Assembly: GCF_000758525.1 (NCBI RefSeq)
Contig: NZ_CP009241.1
Location: 1,736,001 to 1,800,000 of the forward strand
Direction: 5' to 3'
Source of the DNA: Paenibacillus sp. FSL H7-0357
GTDB lineage: Bacteria; Bacillota; Bacilli; Paenibacillales; Paenibacillaceae
Length of the DNA stretch: 64,000 bases
The first letter of the stretch is position 1. Each line of letters begins with the position of its first letter. Of the stretch, positions 17,296 through 24,964 are shown one piece after another. Under the pieces are notes generated by a model. It saw only the letters and a list, made by a program, of their open reading frames with translations, did no database searches and was not told the origin of the DNA. Position numbers and translations under genes: made by a program.

Positions 17296-17492
17296 AGGCA
17301 TGCTCTAATTATAAAAACAGAAAAATCATGTAAATGTCCCTGAAAAAAATTAAAAACCCCTCTTTCATTATTAATTCCTTATAGTATATTTTCTTGTATA
17401 ACTAATTGGATATCAGCAGCAATCTTATCCTGTAGCTATGATGCCTTACAATGTGTATTATTAATGGAACATTAATGAAGGAAGGGCCCTGT

Positions 17493-19316
17493 ATGGAACA
17501 AACCCGAAAGCGCTGGAGAAGAAGAATATTTACAAGATTAAAAAATATGAAATTACAAAACAAGTTAATGCTCGGTTATGTATTGGTATGTGTTATTCCT
17601 CTGTTATCTGTAAGCGCATTCATATTTCAGCAATCCGCGAAAGGGTTAGAGGACTCTTCTCAGGAATTTGCCTCCTTGTATACTTCCCAAATCAAGACTA
17701 CCTTGAACGAATTTCTTAAAGAATATGAGGAGGTTACGAAATCAGTACTCGTAGATAACGACATCATATACGGTCTCGGCGAAACACAAAATTTGCCTTT
17801 TGACGAATTAGTTAATCAAAGACTTGCTGTGCAGCGGCTGCTGATGCGGGTCTCATTGCTCAAATCGGAAATGAGTACGGTGATGCTGGTTAGCAGGGAT
17901 AACAGCGTGTATCAGTACAGCAGTTCAACAAACAAAGTGAATGAGAACATGCTGTTGTCCCAGGAGTGGTACAGAGGGCTTCGCGATTCCAATGAAACCT
18001 TCTTCATTACCGGACTGCATGACCGTTCCTACTATGAGGATAAAGGGGAGGGAGCGGTTGTAACAGCGGGAAGAGTGCTATTCAGTTCAGATGGTGCATA
18101 TGCAGGAATGCTGCTTATTGATTTAGATCCCTTTACATTGCTGCAGCTTGATCATGAGTTTATTTTGGCCCGGGACAAGTATGGAATAAGTGTAGTTATT
18201 ACTAATCTTAAGCAACAAATAGTTTACCATTCTGATGCTGCCAGCGGAAAGTTATCCTGGAAGCAAGTTCTGGACTCAGGCGCTAGCTATATCAAGAATA
18301 ACGAAATCAAAAATCATATTGTGTTATTGGGAAAGACATCTCAAGGGGAGTTGTTAATTAGGACTGACATCCCCCGCTCAAGGCTTCTGCAAAAAATTAA
18401 TCAAATTAAAGTTATGACTGTCGTTGTCATTCTGATGAGCTGTCTGGTTATAACGCTGTTCTCATTTGGTTTAAGCTATACGATTACAAAGCCTATAAAG
18501 GCGCTCCGGAGAAGTATGAAGCAGGCTGAAGTAGGCCAGTATCTGGCTATAGAGAAAGAGCAGGCTAATGATGAAATCGGAAGCCTGGTGCACAGTTACA
18601 ACAAAATGATCACAACAATCCGCACTTTAATAGAGGATGTGTATATCGGAGAAATCAAACAGCGGCAGGCAAAATTCATTGCTCTCCAAAATCAAATCAA
18701 CCCTCATATGCTCTACAATACGTTAGAGTCCATTCGTATGAAGGCACTGGTGAAGGATGATGACGAGACTGCAGACATGATTAAAATTCTGGCGCGCATG
18801 TTCCGGCTGGCCTTAGCCAAAGAAGGTAAACAGCATTCAGTTAAGCATGAACTGGAATACACAGCTAATTATCTGCAGCTCCAGAATATCCGTTTTGATC
18901 ATATGTTTAAGCTTGAGATTGAGATACCTGATGAAATGCTGGAGTGCAGCATAATCCCTCTAGTCTTTCAGCCAATCGTTGAAAACAGCATAAATCATGG
19001 ATTTGAGGACTACGGCCGTATTATGGACATCAGGATTGAGGGCAGTTGGACGGAACAGGGAGAAATGTTATTTCGGATTATGGATAACGGAGTTGGTATG
19101 AGCCCGGACAAACAATCTGAGCTGCGTGCTCTTCTAGACGGAGCGGATTCACATAAATACAAATTTGAAAGCATTGGTGAGCAGGCTGGAAAAGGATTGG
19201 GACTGCAAAATATTGCGGAACGCATTAAGCTTCATTACGGCGACCGGTATTATTTAACCATTATACCCGGAGCTGTGGAAGGAACGAAAATTGAAATATT
19301 GATCCCAAAAGTTTGA
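17493..19316 (+). CDS. YesM-type sensor histidine kinase
   Basis: This 607-residue membrane kinase has TM1 near residues 30-50, an extracellular Cache-like sensing domain, TM2 near 305-330, HAMP, and a His_kinase domain with QNQINPHMLYNTLESI (phosphoacceptor H in INPH; many relatives have F after it). A HATPase_c domain follows with PIVENSINHG, DNGVGM and GKGLGLQNI. The start is ATG 17493 after GAAGGAAGGG. It phosphorylates the AraC-type regulator that follows 40 bases on. It should sense an extracellular oligosaccharide, directly or through the binding protein at 21088. Confidence 0.92.
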   Translation: MEQTRKRWRRRIFTRLKNMKLQNKLMLGYVLVCVIPLLSVSAFIFQQSAKGLEDSSQEFASLYTSQIKTTLNEFLKEYEEVTKSVLVDNDIIYGLGETQNLPFDELVNQRLAVQRLLMRVSLLKSEMSTVMLVSRDNSVYQYSSSTNKVNENMLLSQEWYRGLRDSNETFFITGLHDRSYYEDKGEGAVVTAGRVLFSSDGAYAGMLLIDLDPFTLLQLDHEFILARDKYGISVVITNLKQQIVYHSDAASGKLSWKQVLDSGASYIKNNEIKNHIVLLGKTSQGELLIRTDIPRSRLLQKINQIKVMTVVVILMSCLVITLFSFGLSYTITKPIKALRRSMKQAEVGQYLAIEKEQANDEIGSLVHSYNKMITTIRTLIEDVYIGEIKQRQAKFIALQNQINPHMLYNTLESIRMKALVKDDDETADMIKILARMFRLALAKEGKQHSVKHELEYTANYLQLQNIRFDHMFKLEIEIPDEMLECSIIPLVFQPIVENSINHGFEDYGRIMDIRIEGSWTEQGEMLFRIMDNGVGMSPDKQSELRALLDGADSHKYKFESIGEQAGKGLGLQNIAERIKLHYGDRYYLTIIPGAVEGTKIEILIPKV

Positions 19317-19356
19317 TATATCGGCAGCATGCTCAAGAAAGCAGGAGGGGTTTAGG

Positions 19357-20940
19357 ATGAAAGTAGTAATAATAGATGATGAAAAGGGTATTGTGGAAGG
19401 GCTCAAAAAGATCATTAGCCGCTATCTTCCAGAATGCAAGGTTGTCGGAGAAGCTTATAATGGGCTTGACGGATTTGAAATGATTCAAAAGCTCCTTCCC
19501 GATATTGCAATAACGGATATCCGTATGCCCAAAGCAGATGGTCTCGATATGATCAAAATGCTGGAAGAAACAAAAGTTCAGACTAAATTCATTCTGTTAA
19601 GCGGATATGCAGATTTTGAGTATGCGAGAAGAGGGATGAAGCTGGGAGTGCAGTTCTACATCAACAAGCCGGTAGAGGAAGAAGAACTGCGTGACAGTGT
19701 GAACCAGGTCATTGAACGGATTCGTGCAGACAGGATCAAGTTACAGGGGTTAGACGAATTAAAGCATGCAATGAATAGCCGGATTCAGGAAGAAACCTTA
19801 CGGGACATCCTTGATATCGGGAATGATCAGACCAGTCTGGTGGATGAGCTGCTTCGCAGTGCTCAAATTCCTACAGCTGGCATCTGGTTCAATTCGATCC
19901 TGATTGAAATTGATGGCAGCACTGATGCGCTGAAGGAGCTTGGTTTTCAGCCACTGTTCCATCTGATAGACCAGGCTTTGAAAAATTACTGCCAAGTATA
20001 CCGCTTCCGGTATTTCGGCCCGCAAATTGCCATAGTGATTGCACATAACAGCAATATTTTGCATGGAAGATTGCTTCATGTGATTCAAGAGATGAAACAG
20101 GCAGTCTACCGGGAGCTGAATCTGTCGATCAGCGTGGGAATTGGTACAGTGTATAAGCGAACAACAGGAATATGTCAGTCTTTCGAAGAAGCACGAAATG
20201 CACTAAGTTACAAAGTAATTAAGGGAGGAAAATCCGTGATCTCCTTTACGGAGATTATGAAAATAACAGACCGTAGCCACGCCGTTCCCGAGGAAGCTAT
20301 AACCAGACTGGAAGATGCACTCGATAACATGCATGAGGAGGAATGTGTGGCAATAATCCGCGAGATTTTCCGGGGAATGACAGCTGAGCCGGGGATGAAC
20401 CCTGCAGATCTCCAGCAATGGTGTTTAACCATTCTTCTGTCAAGTATCCGGAAGCTGTCTTTTCAGCAACTGCAGCAGAATGATCTGGTTGGCGGACCTA
20501 TTTTATCTCTGGAAGGCATTTCACGGTTTAGGACGCTTGAGTATCTGGAGGAGTGGATGATTCATGTTATTAGGGGGATCATCCGTTTCAAAGTAGAGCA
20601 TAATTTGGCGCAAAAAAAAGATATTATTTCAGAGATTAAGTTATATGTTTCCAAGCATTACAATGAACAAATCAGTCTTGCCGATTTGGCTGCGCGTTTC
20701 TTCATCAGTCCCTATTATTTAAGCCAGTTGTTCAAACGGAAGACGGGGGACAACTATTTGAATTTTTTGACACAGATAAGAATCGATAAAGCAAAAGAAC
20801 TGCTGGAGAATACAGATTTGAAAGTGTACGAAATTTGCCAGATGGTCGGATATTCAGATGCGCAGCATTTTGCTCGGATGTTTGAAAAATTCACGGGTTG
20901 TAAACCTAGAGATTTCCGCAAAAAGCTGCCGAACGTGTGA
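19357..20940 (+). CDS. YesN-type response regulator (REC-AraC)
   Basis: This 527-residue protein has a receiver domain with acidic pair D7-D8, phosphoacceptor D54 in ITDIRMP and K106 in the YINKP motif. A long linker follows, then a C-terminal AraC pair of helix-turn-helix motifs (LADLAARFFISPYYLSQLFK, and VYEICQMVGYSDAQHFARMF with EKFTGCKPRDF). It starts at ATG 19357 with AGGAGGGG. It is the cognate regulator of the preceding kinase. The twin elements at 20999 and 22794 are its likely targets. Confidence 0.92.
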   Translation: MKVVIIDDEKGIVEGLKKIISRYLPECKVVGEAYNGLDGFEMIQKLLPDIAITDIRMPKADGLDMIKMLEETKVQTKFILLSGYADFEYARRGMKLGVQFYINKPVEEEELRDSVNQVIERIRADRIKLQGLDELKHAMNSRIQEETLRDILDIGNDQTSLVDELLRSAQIPTAGIWFNSILIEIDGSTDALKELGFQPLFHLIDQALKNYCQVYRFRYFGPQIAIVIAHNSNILHGRLLHVIQEMKQAVYRELNLSISVGIGTVYKRTTGICQSFEEARNALSYKVIKGGKSVISFTEIMKITDRSHAVPEEAITRLEDALDNMHEEECVAIIREIFRGMTAEPGMNPADLQQWCLTILLSSIRKLSFQQLQQNDLVGGPILSLEGISRFRTLEYLEEWMIHVIRGIIRFKVEHNLAQKKDIISEIKLYVSKHYNEQISLADLAARFFISPYYLSQLFKRKTGDNYLNFLTQIRIDKAKELLENTDLKVYEICQMVGYSDAQHFARMFEKFTGCKPRDFRKKLPNV

Positions 20941-20998
20941 ATGTACGTAGTTATTCCCTTAGGAATGGCTTTTATTTTATTAAAAATGACATGTTTAA

Positions 20999-21062
20999 AC
21001 TTAAAAATGCCCATTTGAGCAGGGAGAAGACTGATTGTATCATTTAATTGTAAGCGGATTCA
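20999..21062 (+). promoter_or_regulatory. Activator element, promoter and cre site of the binding-protein gene
   Basis: ACTTAAAAATGCCC (20999-21012) lies just upstream of -35 TTGAGC (21015-21020), then a 17-bp spacer and -10 TATCAT (21038-21043). TTGTAAGCGGATTCA (21048-21062) fits the CcpA cre consensus perfectly and covers the expected transcription start. The layout is repeated at 22794-22857. I infer YesN activation at ACTTAAAAATGCCC and glucose repression through CcpA at the start site. Confidence 0.75.
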
Positions 21063-21087
21063 CTAAACGTATTTGAGGGGGAAAAGT

Positions 21088-22674
21088 ATGAGATTCAAAA
21101 AGATTGGGTTGATGTTAGCGGCAGGTGCCCTGGCTATTACAACCATAACCGGATGCAGCGGGAACAATAACAATACTGGTGATTCGGTAGCCGCTAACCA
21201 GAATCAGGACCAGGCCACTGGTGGGGATGAGATTGTTGATATTGAAGTCTGGGGTACAAATATCGGGTATAAACCGATTGAGAAGGGAAGCAAGCTGTAC
21301 GAGTTCTATAAGGAAAAGCTTGGCGTCGGCGTCCTTCATCCTTATGTGGAGTGGAACGGGGGTACCAATTACCTGAATCAGCTGAATCTGAAGATCGCTG
21401 CTAATGAAATGCCGGATCTGTTCGTGCCCCAGGCGGGGCTGGAGGATAACTTAGCAAAAAATGGTGCAATTGCCGACCTGACGGAACTACTGCCTAAATA
21501 TGCACCCAATGTATTGGAGGCCATTCCAGAAGATATGTGGAATGTGGTCAAGGCGAACGACCCTACCGGTCAGGGTAAAATCTATTATATCCCCAATATC
21601 GTGGAATACGGAAGATACGCAGGCATGATCCGTCAGGATTGGCTGGACAAGCTGGGCCTGCAGATGCCAAAGACCCAAGACGAATATGTAACGGTGTTAG
21701 AGGCATTCCGGGACAATGATACTAACGGCAATGGCCAAAAGGATGAGATTCCAACCGGCGGTCGGGAGCAAGCCCGTTGGATGGACCATTTATTCGCCAT
21801 GTACGGTGTGGCGATGTTCGAAGGCTACCCAGAATGGGACATATATGATGGCGAGTTGACTTATTCTGCAGTGACTCCGAATATGAAGGCGGCTTTGGAG
21901 TTCATCTCTAAGTTGTACAAAGAAGGCTTAATCGACAAGGAGTCACTTTTGAACAGCAAGGATAAGTGGGACGGAAAAATCCAGTCAGATAAAGTAGGAA
22001 ACTATTTCCACTGGGTAGAGCATGGGAATTTGATTTTTGAAAATCTCTATAAGAATACAGGCGTAAAAGCTGATTTTACTGTACTCCCTGTACCGGAAGT
22101 TGAAGGTTATAAAGGTTTCTACACGATGAAGAAATTTGCAAGTCCTGGTTGGGTCGTCAAGAACAATAAGGATGAGAAGAAGCTGATGGCCACGCTGAAA
22201 CTGCTCAATAACGTGTATGATAAGAAAAATTGGAAAGATTTATACCTTGGTGTGGAAGGCATGCACTATGAAATGAAAGATGGCATAGCTATAAAACTTC
22301 CAGATGACAAGAGCACTCAAGAAAATCTAGTCCTTAATCCATCTACAGGTGTATCAACCCTAGGCATGACATTAGACCTTTTTAATAGTACTGCATCGAA
22401 AGACAATAAATGGGCGATTGATCATGTTGTCCGTAATATGCAAGAGGCTCAGAAGTACGCCAAAGACATAGCTGGTGACGGGATGCCAGCCAGTATATAT
22501 GACGGCTACCCGGATATAAACAATCGTACGCTCTATGCGGAATATGCTGCAAAAATTATCATCGGACAATACCCGCTTAGCAAGTTTGATGAATTTGTGG
22601 AGAAATGGAATAAGTCCGGCGGCGAAGAGGTTACTAAGCGGGCCAGAAAATGGTACGAAAAAGTTAAAAAATAA
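21088..22674 (+). CDS. LplA/YtcQ-like sugar-binding lipoprotein
   Basis: This 528-residue lipoprotein has signal MRFKKIGLMLAAGALAITTI and lipobox cysteine C23 (TGC), then an Asn-rich linker. The body belongs to the large (about 500-residue) YtcQ/LplA binding proteins that partner LplB and YtcP permeases. It contains a DNDTNGNGQKDEIPTGG segment typical of calcium-binding loops in this family. The start is ATG 21088 after GAGGGGG. It has its own promoter and a strong terminator, so it is a separate transcript from its permeases. Confidence 0.9.
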   Translation: MRFKKIGLMLAAGALAITTITGCSGNNNNTGDSVAANQNQDQATGGDEIVDIEVWGTNIGYKPIEKGSKLYEFYKEKLGVGVLHPYVEWNGGTNYLNQLNLKIAANEMPDLFVPQAGLEDNLAKNGAIADLTELLPKYAPNVLEAIPEDMWNVVKANDPTGQGKIYYIPNIVEYGRYAGMIRQDWLDKLGLQMPKTQDEYVTVLEAFRDNDTNGNGQKDEIPTGGREQARWMDHLFAMYGVAMFEGYPEWDIYDGELTYSAVTPNMKAALEFISKLYKEGLIDKESLLNSKDKWDGKIQSDKVGNYFHWVEHGNLIFENLYKNTGVKADFTVLPVPEVEGYKGFYTMKKFASPGWVVKNNKDEKKLMATLKLLNNVYDKKNWKDLYLGVEGMHYEMKDGIAIKLPDDKSTQENLVLNPSTGVSTLGMTLDLFNSTASKDNKWAIDHVVRNMQEAQKYAKDIAGDGMPASIYDGYPDINNRTLYAEYAAKIIIGQYPLSKFDEFVEKWNKSGGEEVTKRARKWYEKVKK

Positions 22675-22687
22675 ACGGGTTAACGCT

Positions 22688-22726
22688 AAAAGGCCGCTCG
22701 ACACGTTACAGTCGGTCGGCCTTTTT
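22688..22726 (+). terminator. Terminator after the binding-protein gene
   Basis: AAAAGGCCG-CT-CGAC pairs with GTCG-GT-CGGCCTTTTT around an 8-base loop, ending in a T run. It separates the binding-protein transcript from the permease operon. Confidence 0.88.
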
Positions 22727-22793
22727 GTGTAGAACTTGTAGATTCAAGCTGATACCAAACGTATTAGATATTCCTTTAAATGACCTGGTAGGA

Positions 22794-22857
22794 ACTTAAA
22801 AATGCCCGATTGAGCGGGTTTTCACCTGGCTGTATAGTTACATTGTAAGCGAATTCA
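22794..22857 (+). promoter_or_regulatory. Activator element, promoter and cre site of the permease operon
   Basis: ACTTAAAAATGCCC (22794-22807), -35 TTGAGC (22810-22815), 17-bp spacer, -10 TATAGT (22833-22838) and perfect cre TTGTAAGCGAATTCA (22843-22857). The spacings from element to -35 and from -35 to -10 equal those at 20999-21062, while the spacer bases differ. This argues for selection on the boxes and not a fresh duplication. Confidence 0.78.
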
Positions 22858-22882
22858 ACAACGAGATATTGGAGGGGAAACA

Positions 22883-23788
22883 TTGAAATCTATTGCTTCT
22901 TATCAGATGAAGGTATACTGGCCGCTTTATCTGATGGCGATTCCGGGGATGATATTTCTCATCGTATTTAAATTCATTCCGCTGGCCGGCGCTGTAATCG
23001 CCTTCAAGGACTATTCCGTATTTAAGGGATTTATTGATAGTCCTTGGGTAGGGTTTAAGCATTTTGAAACCTTGCTGCAGCATCCTGACTTTCTTAATGT
23101 ATTTGGCAACACTTTACTGCTGGGACTATTTAAGCTTGCGATTGTTTTTCCGGTTCCAGTTCTGCTGGCGTTAATGATCAATGAAATCCGGAAATCGGCA
23201 CTGAAGAAAGGAGTCCAGACTGCACTATACATTCCACACTTTTTATCGTGGGTAATCGTGGGAGGTATTCTCTTCGATTTCTTTTCATTAAGCGGGATGT
23301 TCAACATTGTCCTTGGATGGTTTGGTGCTGAGCCTGTTCTGGCGATGCAGGAAAGCGCATACTTCAGACCTATTTATGTACTGGCCTCCATATGGAAGGA
23401 CGCGGGATGGGGAACCGTGGTTTACATGGCTGCAATCAGTGCAATCGATCCTCAGCTTTATGAATCAGCGATGATCGACGGTGCTTCCAGATTCAGACAA
23501 ATCAGACATATTACATTCCCGATTCTGCTGCCTACCGTGCTTGTGCTGTTCCTGCTCGATATCGGGAATTTCCTGGATCTCGGATTCGATCAGGTATATA
23601 ACCTGCTGACTCCAATGACCTATAACGTAGGGGATATCTTGGATACTTATGTGTTCCGGACGGGTATTCAGCAAGGGCAGTATAGTTTCGCAACAGCAGT
23701 AGGGCTGTTCCAATCGGTAATTGGATTTATCATGGTCTACACGTTTAACAAGTTGTCCAATAAGGTTTCGGATGGGGGGCTCTGGTAA
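22883..23788 (+). CDS. LplB-type ABC permease
   Basis: This 301-residue, six-TM permease has the EAA loop PQLYESAMIDGASRFRQIRH followed by ITFPILLPT. It starts at TTG 22883 with GGAGGGG 5 bases upstream. It is the first gene of its own promoter and overlaps nothing; the second permease starts 2 bases after its stop. Together with the lipoprotein at 21088 it imports a plant oligosaccharide. No ATPase is present, as usual for this class. Confidence 0.9.
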   Translation: MKSIASYQMKVYWPLYLMAIPGMIFLIVFKFIPLAGAVIAFKDYSVFKGFIDSPWVGFKHFETLLQHPDFLNVFGNTLLLGLFKLAIVFPVPVLLALMINEIRKSALKKGVQTALYIPHFLSWVIVGGILFDFFSLSGMFNIVLGWFGAEPVLAMQESAYFRPIYVLASIWKDAGWGTVVYMAAISAIDPQLYESAMIDGASRFRQIRHITFPILLPTVLVLFLLDIGNFLDLGFDQVYNLLTPMTYNVGDILDTYVFRTGIQQGQYSFATAVGLFQSVIGFIMVYTFNKLSNKVSDGGLW

Positions 23789-23790
23789 CT

Positions 23791-24660
23791 ATGCTTGCAT
23801 CAAGAGGAGAAAAAGTATTCGTAGGAGTCATTACTGGCTTGCTCATCCTATTCTCAGTCATAGCGTTAATACCGCTTGTGTCCGTGATCTCTACTTCCTT
23901 AAGCTCCAAAAGTGCTGTAGATATGAACCTGGTCACCCTGTGGCCGAAGCAATTCACTTTGGACTCTTGGAAGTACATTGTTGACCGTCCTGATTTATGG
24001 AAATCATTCTTTTTGACACTCAGCACGACTCTGATTGGTACAGTATTGGCGCTTCTGATGACAGCCTTATTCGCCTATCCGCTGTCGAAGCCGGAATTCC
24101 GGTGGGGTTCGGTCATTATGATGGCTGTTGTAGTTGCGATGATTTTCAAGGCGCCTATCGTACCGTATTTCCTGACTGTGCGCGGTATTGGTCTGTATGA
24201 CAATCCGCTGGTCCTGGTCATACCGCATATTTTGAATCCGTTCAATCTGATCATCATGCGAACCTTCTTCAAGCAATTCTCTAAGGAACTTGAGGAAGCG
24301 GCCTTTCTGGAGGGCTGCGGATATTTCCGGATGCTGTTCCAATTTGTGCTTCCGCTGTCCAAGGCTGTACTGGCAACCCTTGCTTTGTTTTATGGTGTGG
24401 TGCTATGGAATCAGTTCCAGCATCCGCTGCTCTTCCTGCAGGATACCAACTGGTTCCCGCTGCAAATCAAAATCCGCCAATTCATCACTGATGACAGCGT
24501 CATTATGGCGGGAGCCGCATCCACGGTGCATCTTAACTACAATGAGCGTACCTTAAGAGCAGCGACCGTTATCTTTGCCATTGTTCCAATCATTATAGTT
24601 TATCCTTTCCTGCAGAAGTACTTCGTCAAAGGAGCCATGATTGGTTCGGTCAAAGGATGA
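23791..24660 (+). CDS. YtcP-type ABC permease
   Basis: This 289-residue, six-TM permease has EAA loop KELEEAAFLEGCGYFRMLFQ and the C-terminal LQKYFVKGAMIGSVKG typical of YtcP. It starts at ATG 23791 with a GGGGGG site 10 bases upstream, inside the end of the previous gene. It is the second half of the channel. Confidence 0.9.
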   Translation: MLASRGEKVFVGVITGLLILFSVIALIPLVSVISTSLSSKSAVDMNLVTLWPKQFTLDSWKYIVDRPDLWKSFFLTLSTTLIGTVLALLMTALFAYPLSKPEFRWGSVIMMAVVVAMIFKAPIVPYFLTVRGIGLYDNPLVLVIPHILNPFNLIIMRTFFKQFSKELEEAAFLEGCGYFRMLFQFVLPLSKAVLATLALFYGVVLWNQFQHPLLFLQDTNWFPLQIKIRQFITDDSVIMAGAASTVHLNYNERTLRAATVIFAIVPIIIVYPFLQKYFVKGAMIGSVKG

Positions 24661-24790
24661 TTTATTAACACAAGCGTATCAACGCAACAAAGACGTTGGC
24701 GGCAAGCGCCCTTGCCATTATGCAGTATGCAGTTGAAGTGGTAATAATAATTCCGAGGGTTCCACAACTATTAACTAAAATCAAAACTAG

Positions 24791-24847
24791 AATCAGAACC
24801 ATGCCGCCAGCGGAGATGCCGGAGAATGGTACGCCAAAGTGAAGTAA
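24791..24847 (+). pseudogene. Relic of a binding-protein C-terminus
   Basis: A short frame between a TAG at 24788 and a TAA at 24845 reads NHAASGDAGEWYAKVK. The intact binding protein at 22674 ends in SGGEEVTKRARKWYEKVKK. The match in the last residues and stop position suggests the tail of a second, lost binding-protein gene after the permeases. The rest of 24661-24860 is non-coding with no other signal I can support. Confidence 0.4.
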
Positions 24848-24864
24848 AAAACTTCAATTTGCTG

Positions 24865-24902
24865 AATGCCCGATTGGTCCGATTACATGCCGGGCGGATA
24901 TT
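24865..24902 (+). promoter_or_regulatory. Degenerate third copy of the activator-promoter module
   Basis: AATGCCC (24865-24871), -35-like TTGGTC (24874-24879), 17-bp spacer and -10-like GATATT (24897-24902). The 9-base step from AATGCCC to the -35 and the 17-bp spacer equal those at 21006 and 22801. No cre site follows. It would drive the GH106-like gene, starting at 24965. Confidence 0.45.
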
Positions 24903-24964
24903 GTACTCCGGATCGTTCAGCAAGGGACTTACGGGATAAAGATCAGATAATGCAGGAGGTAAAC

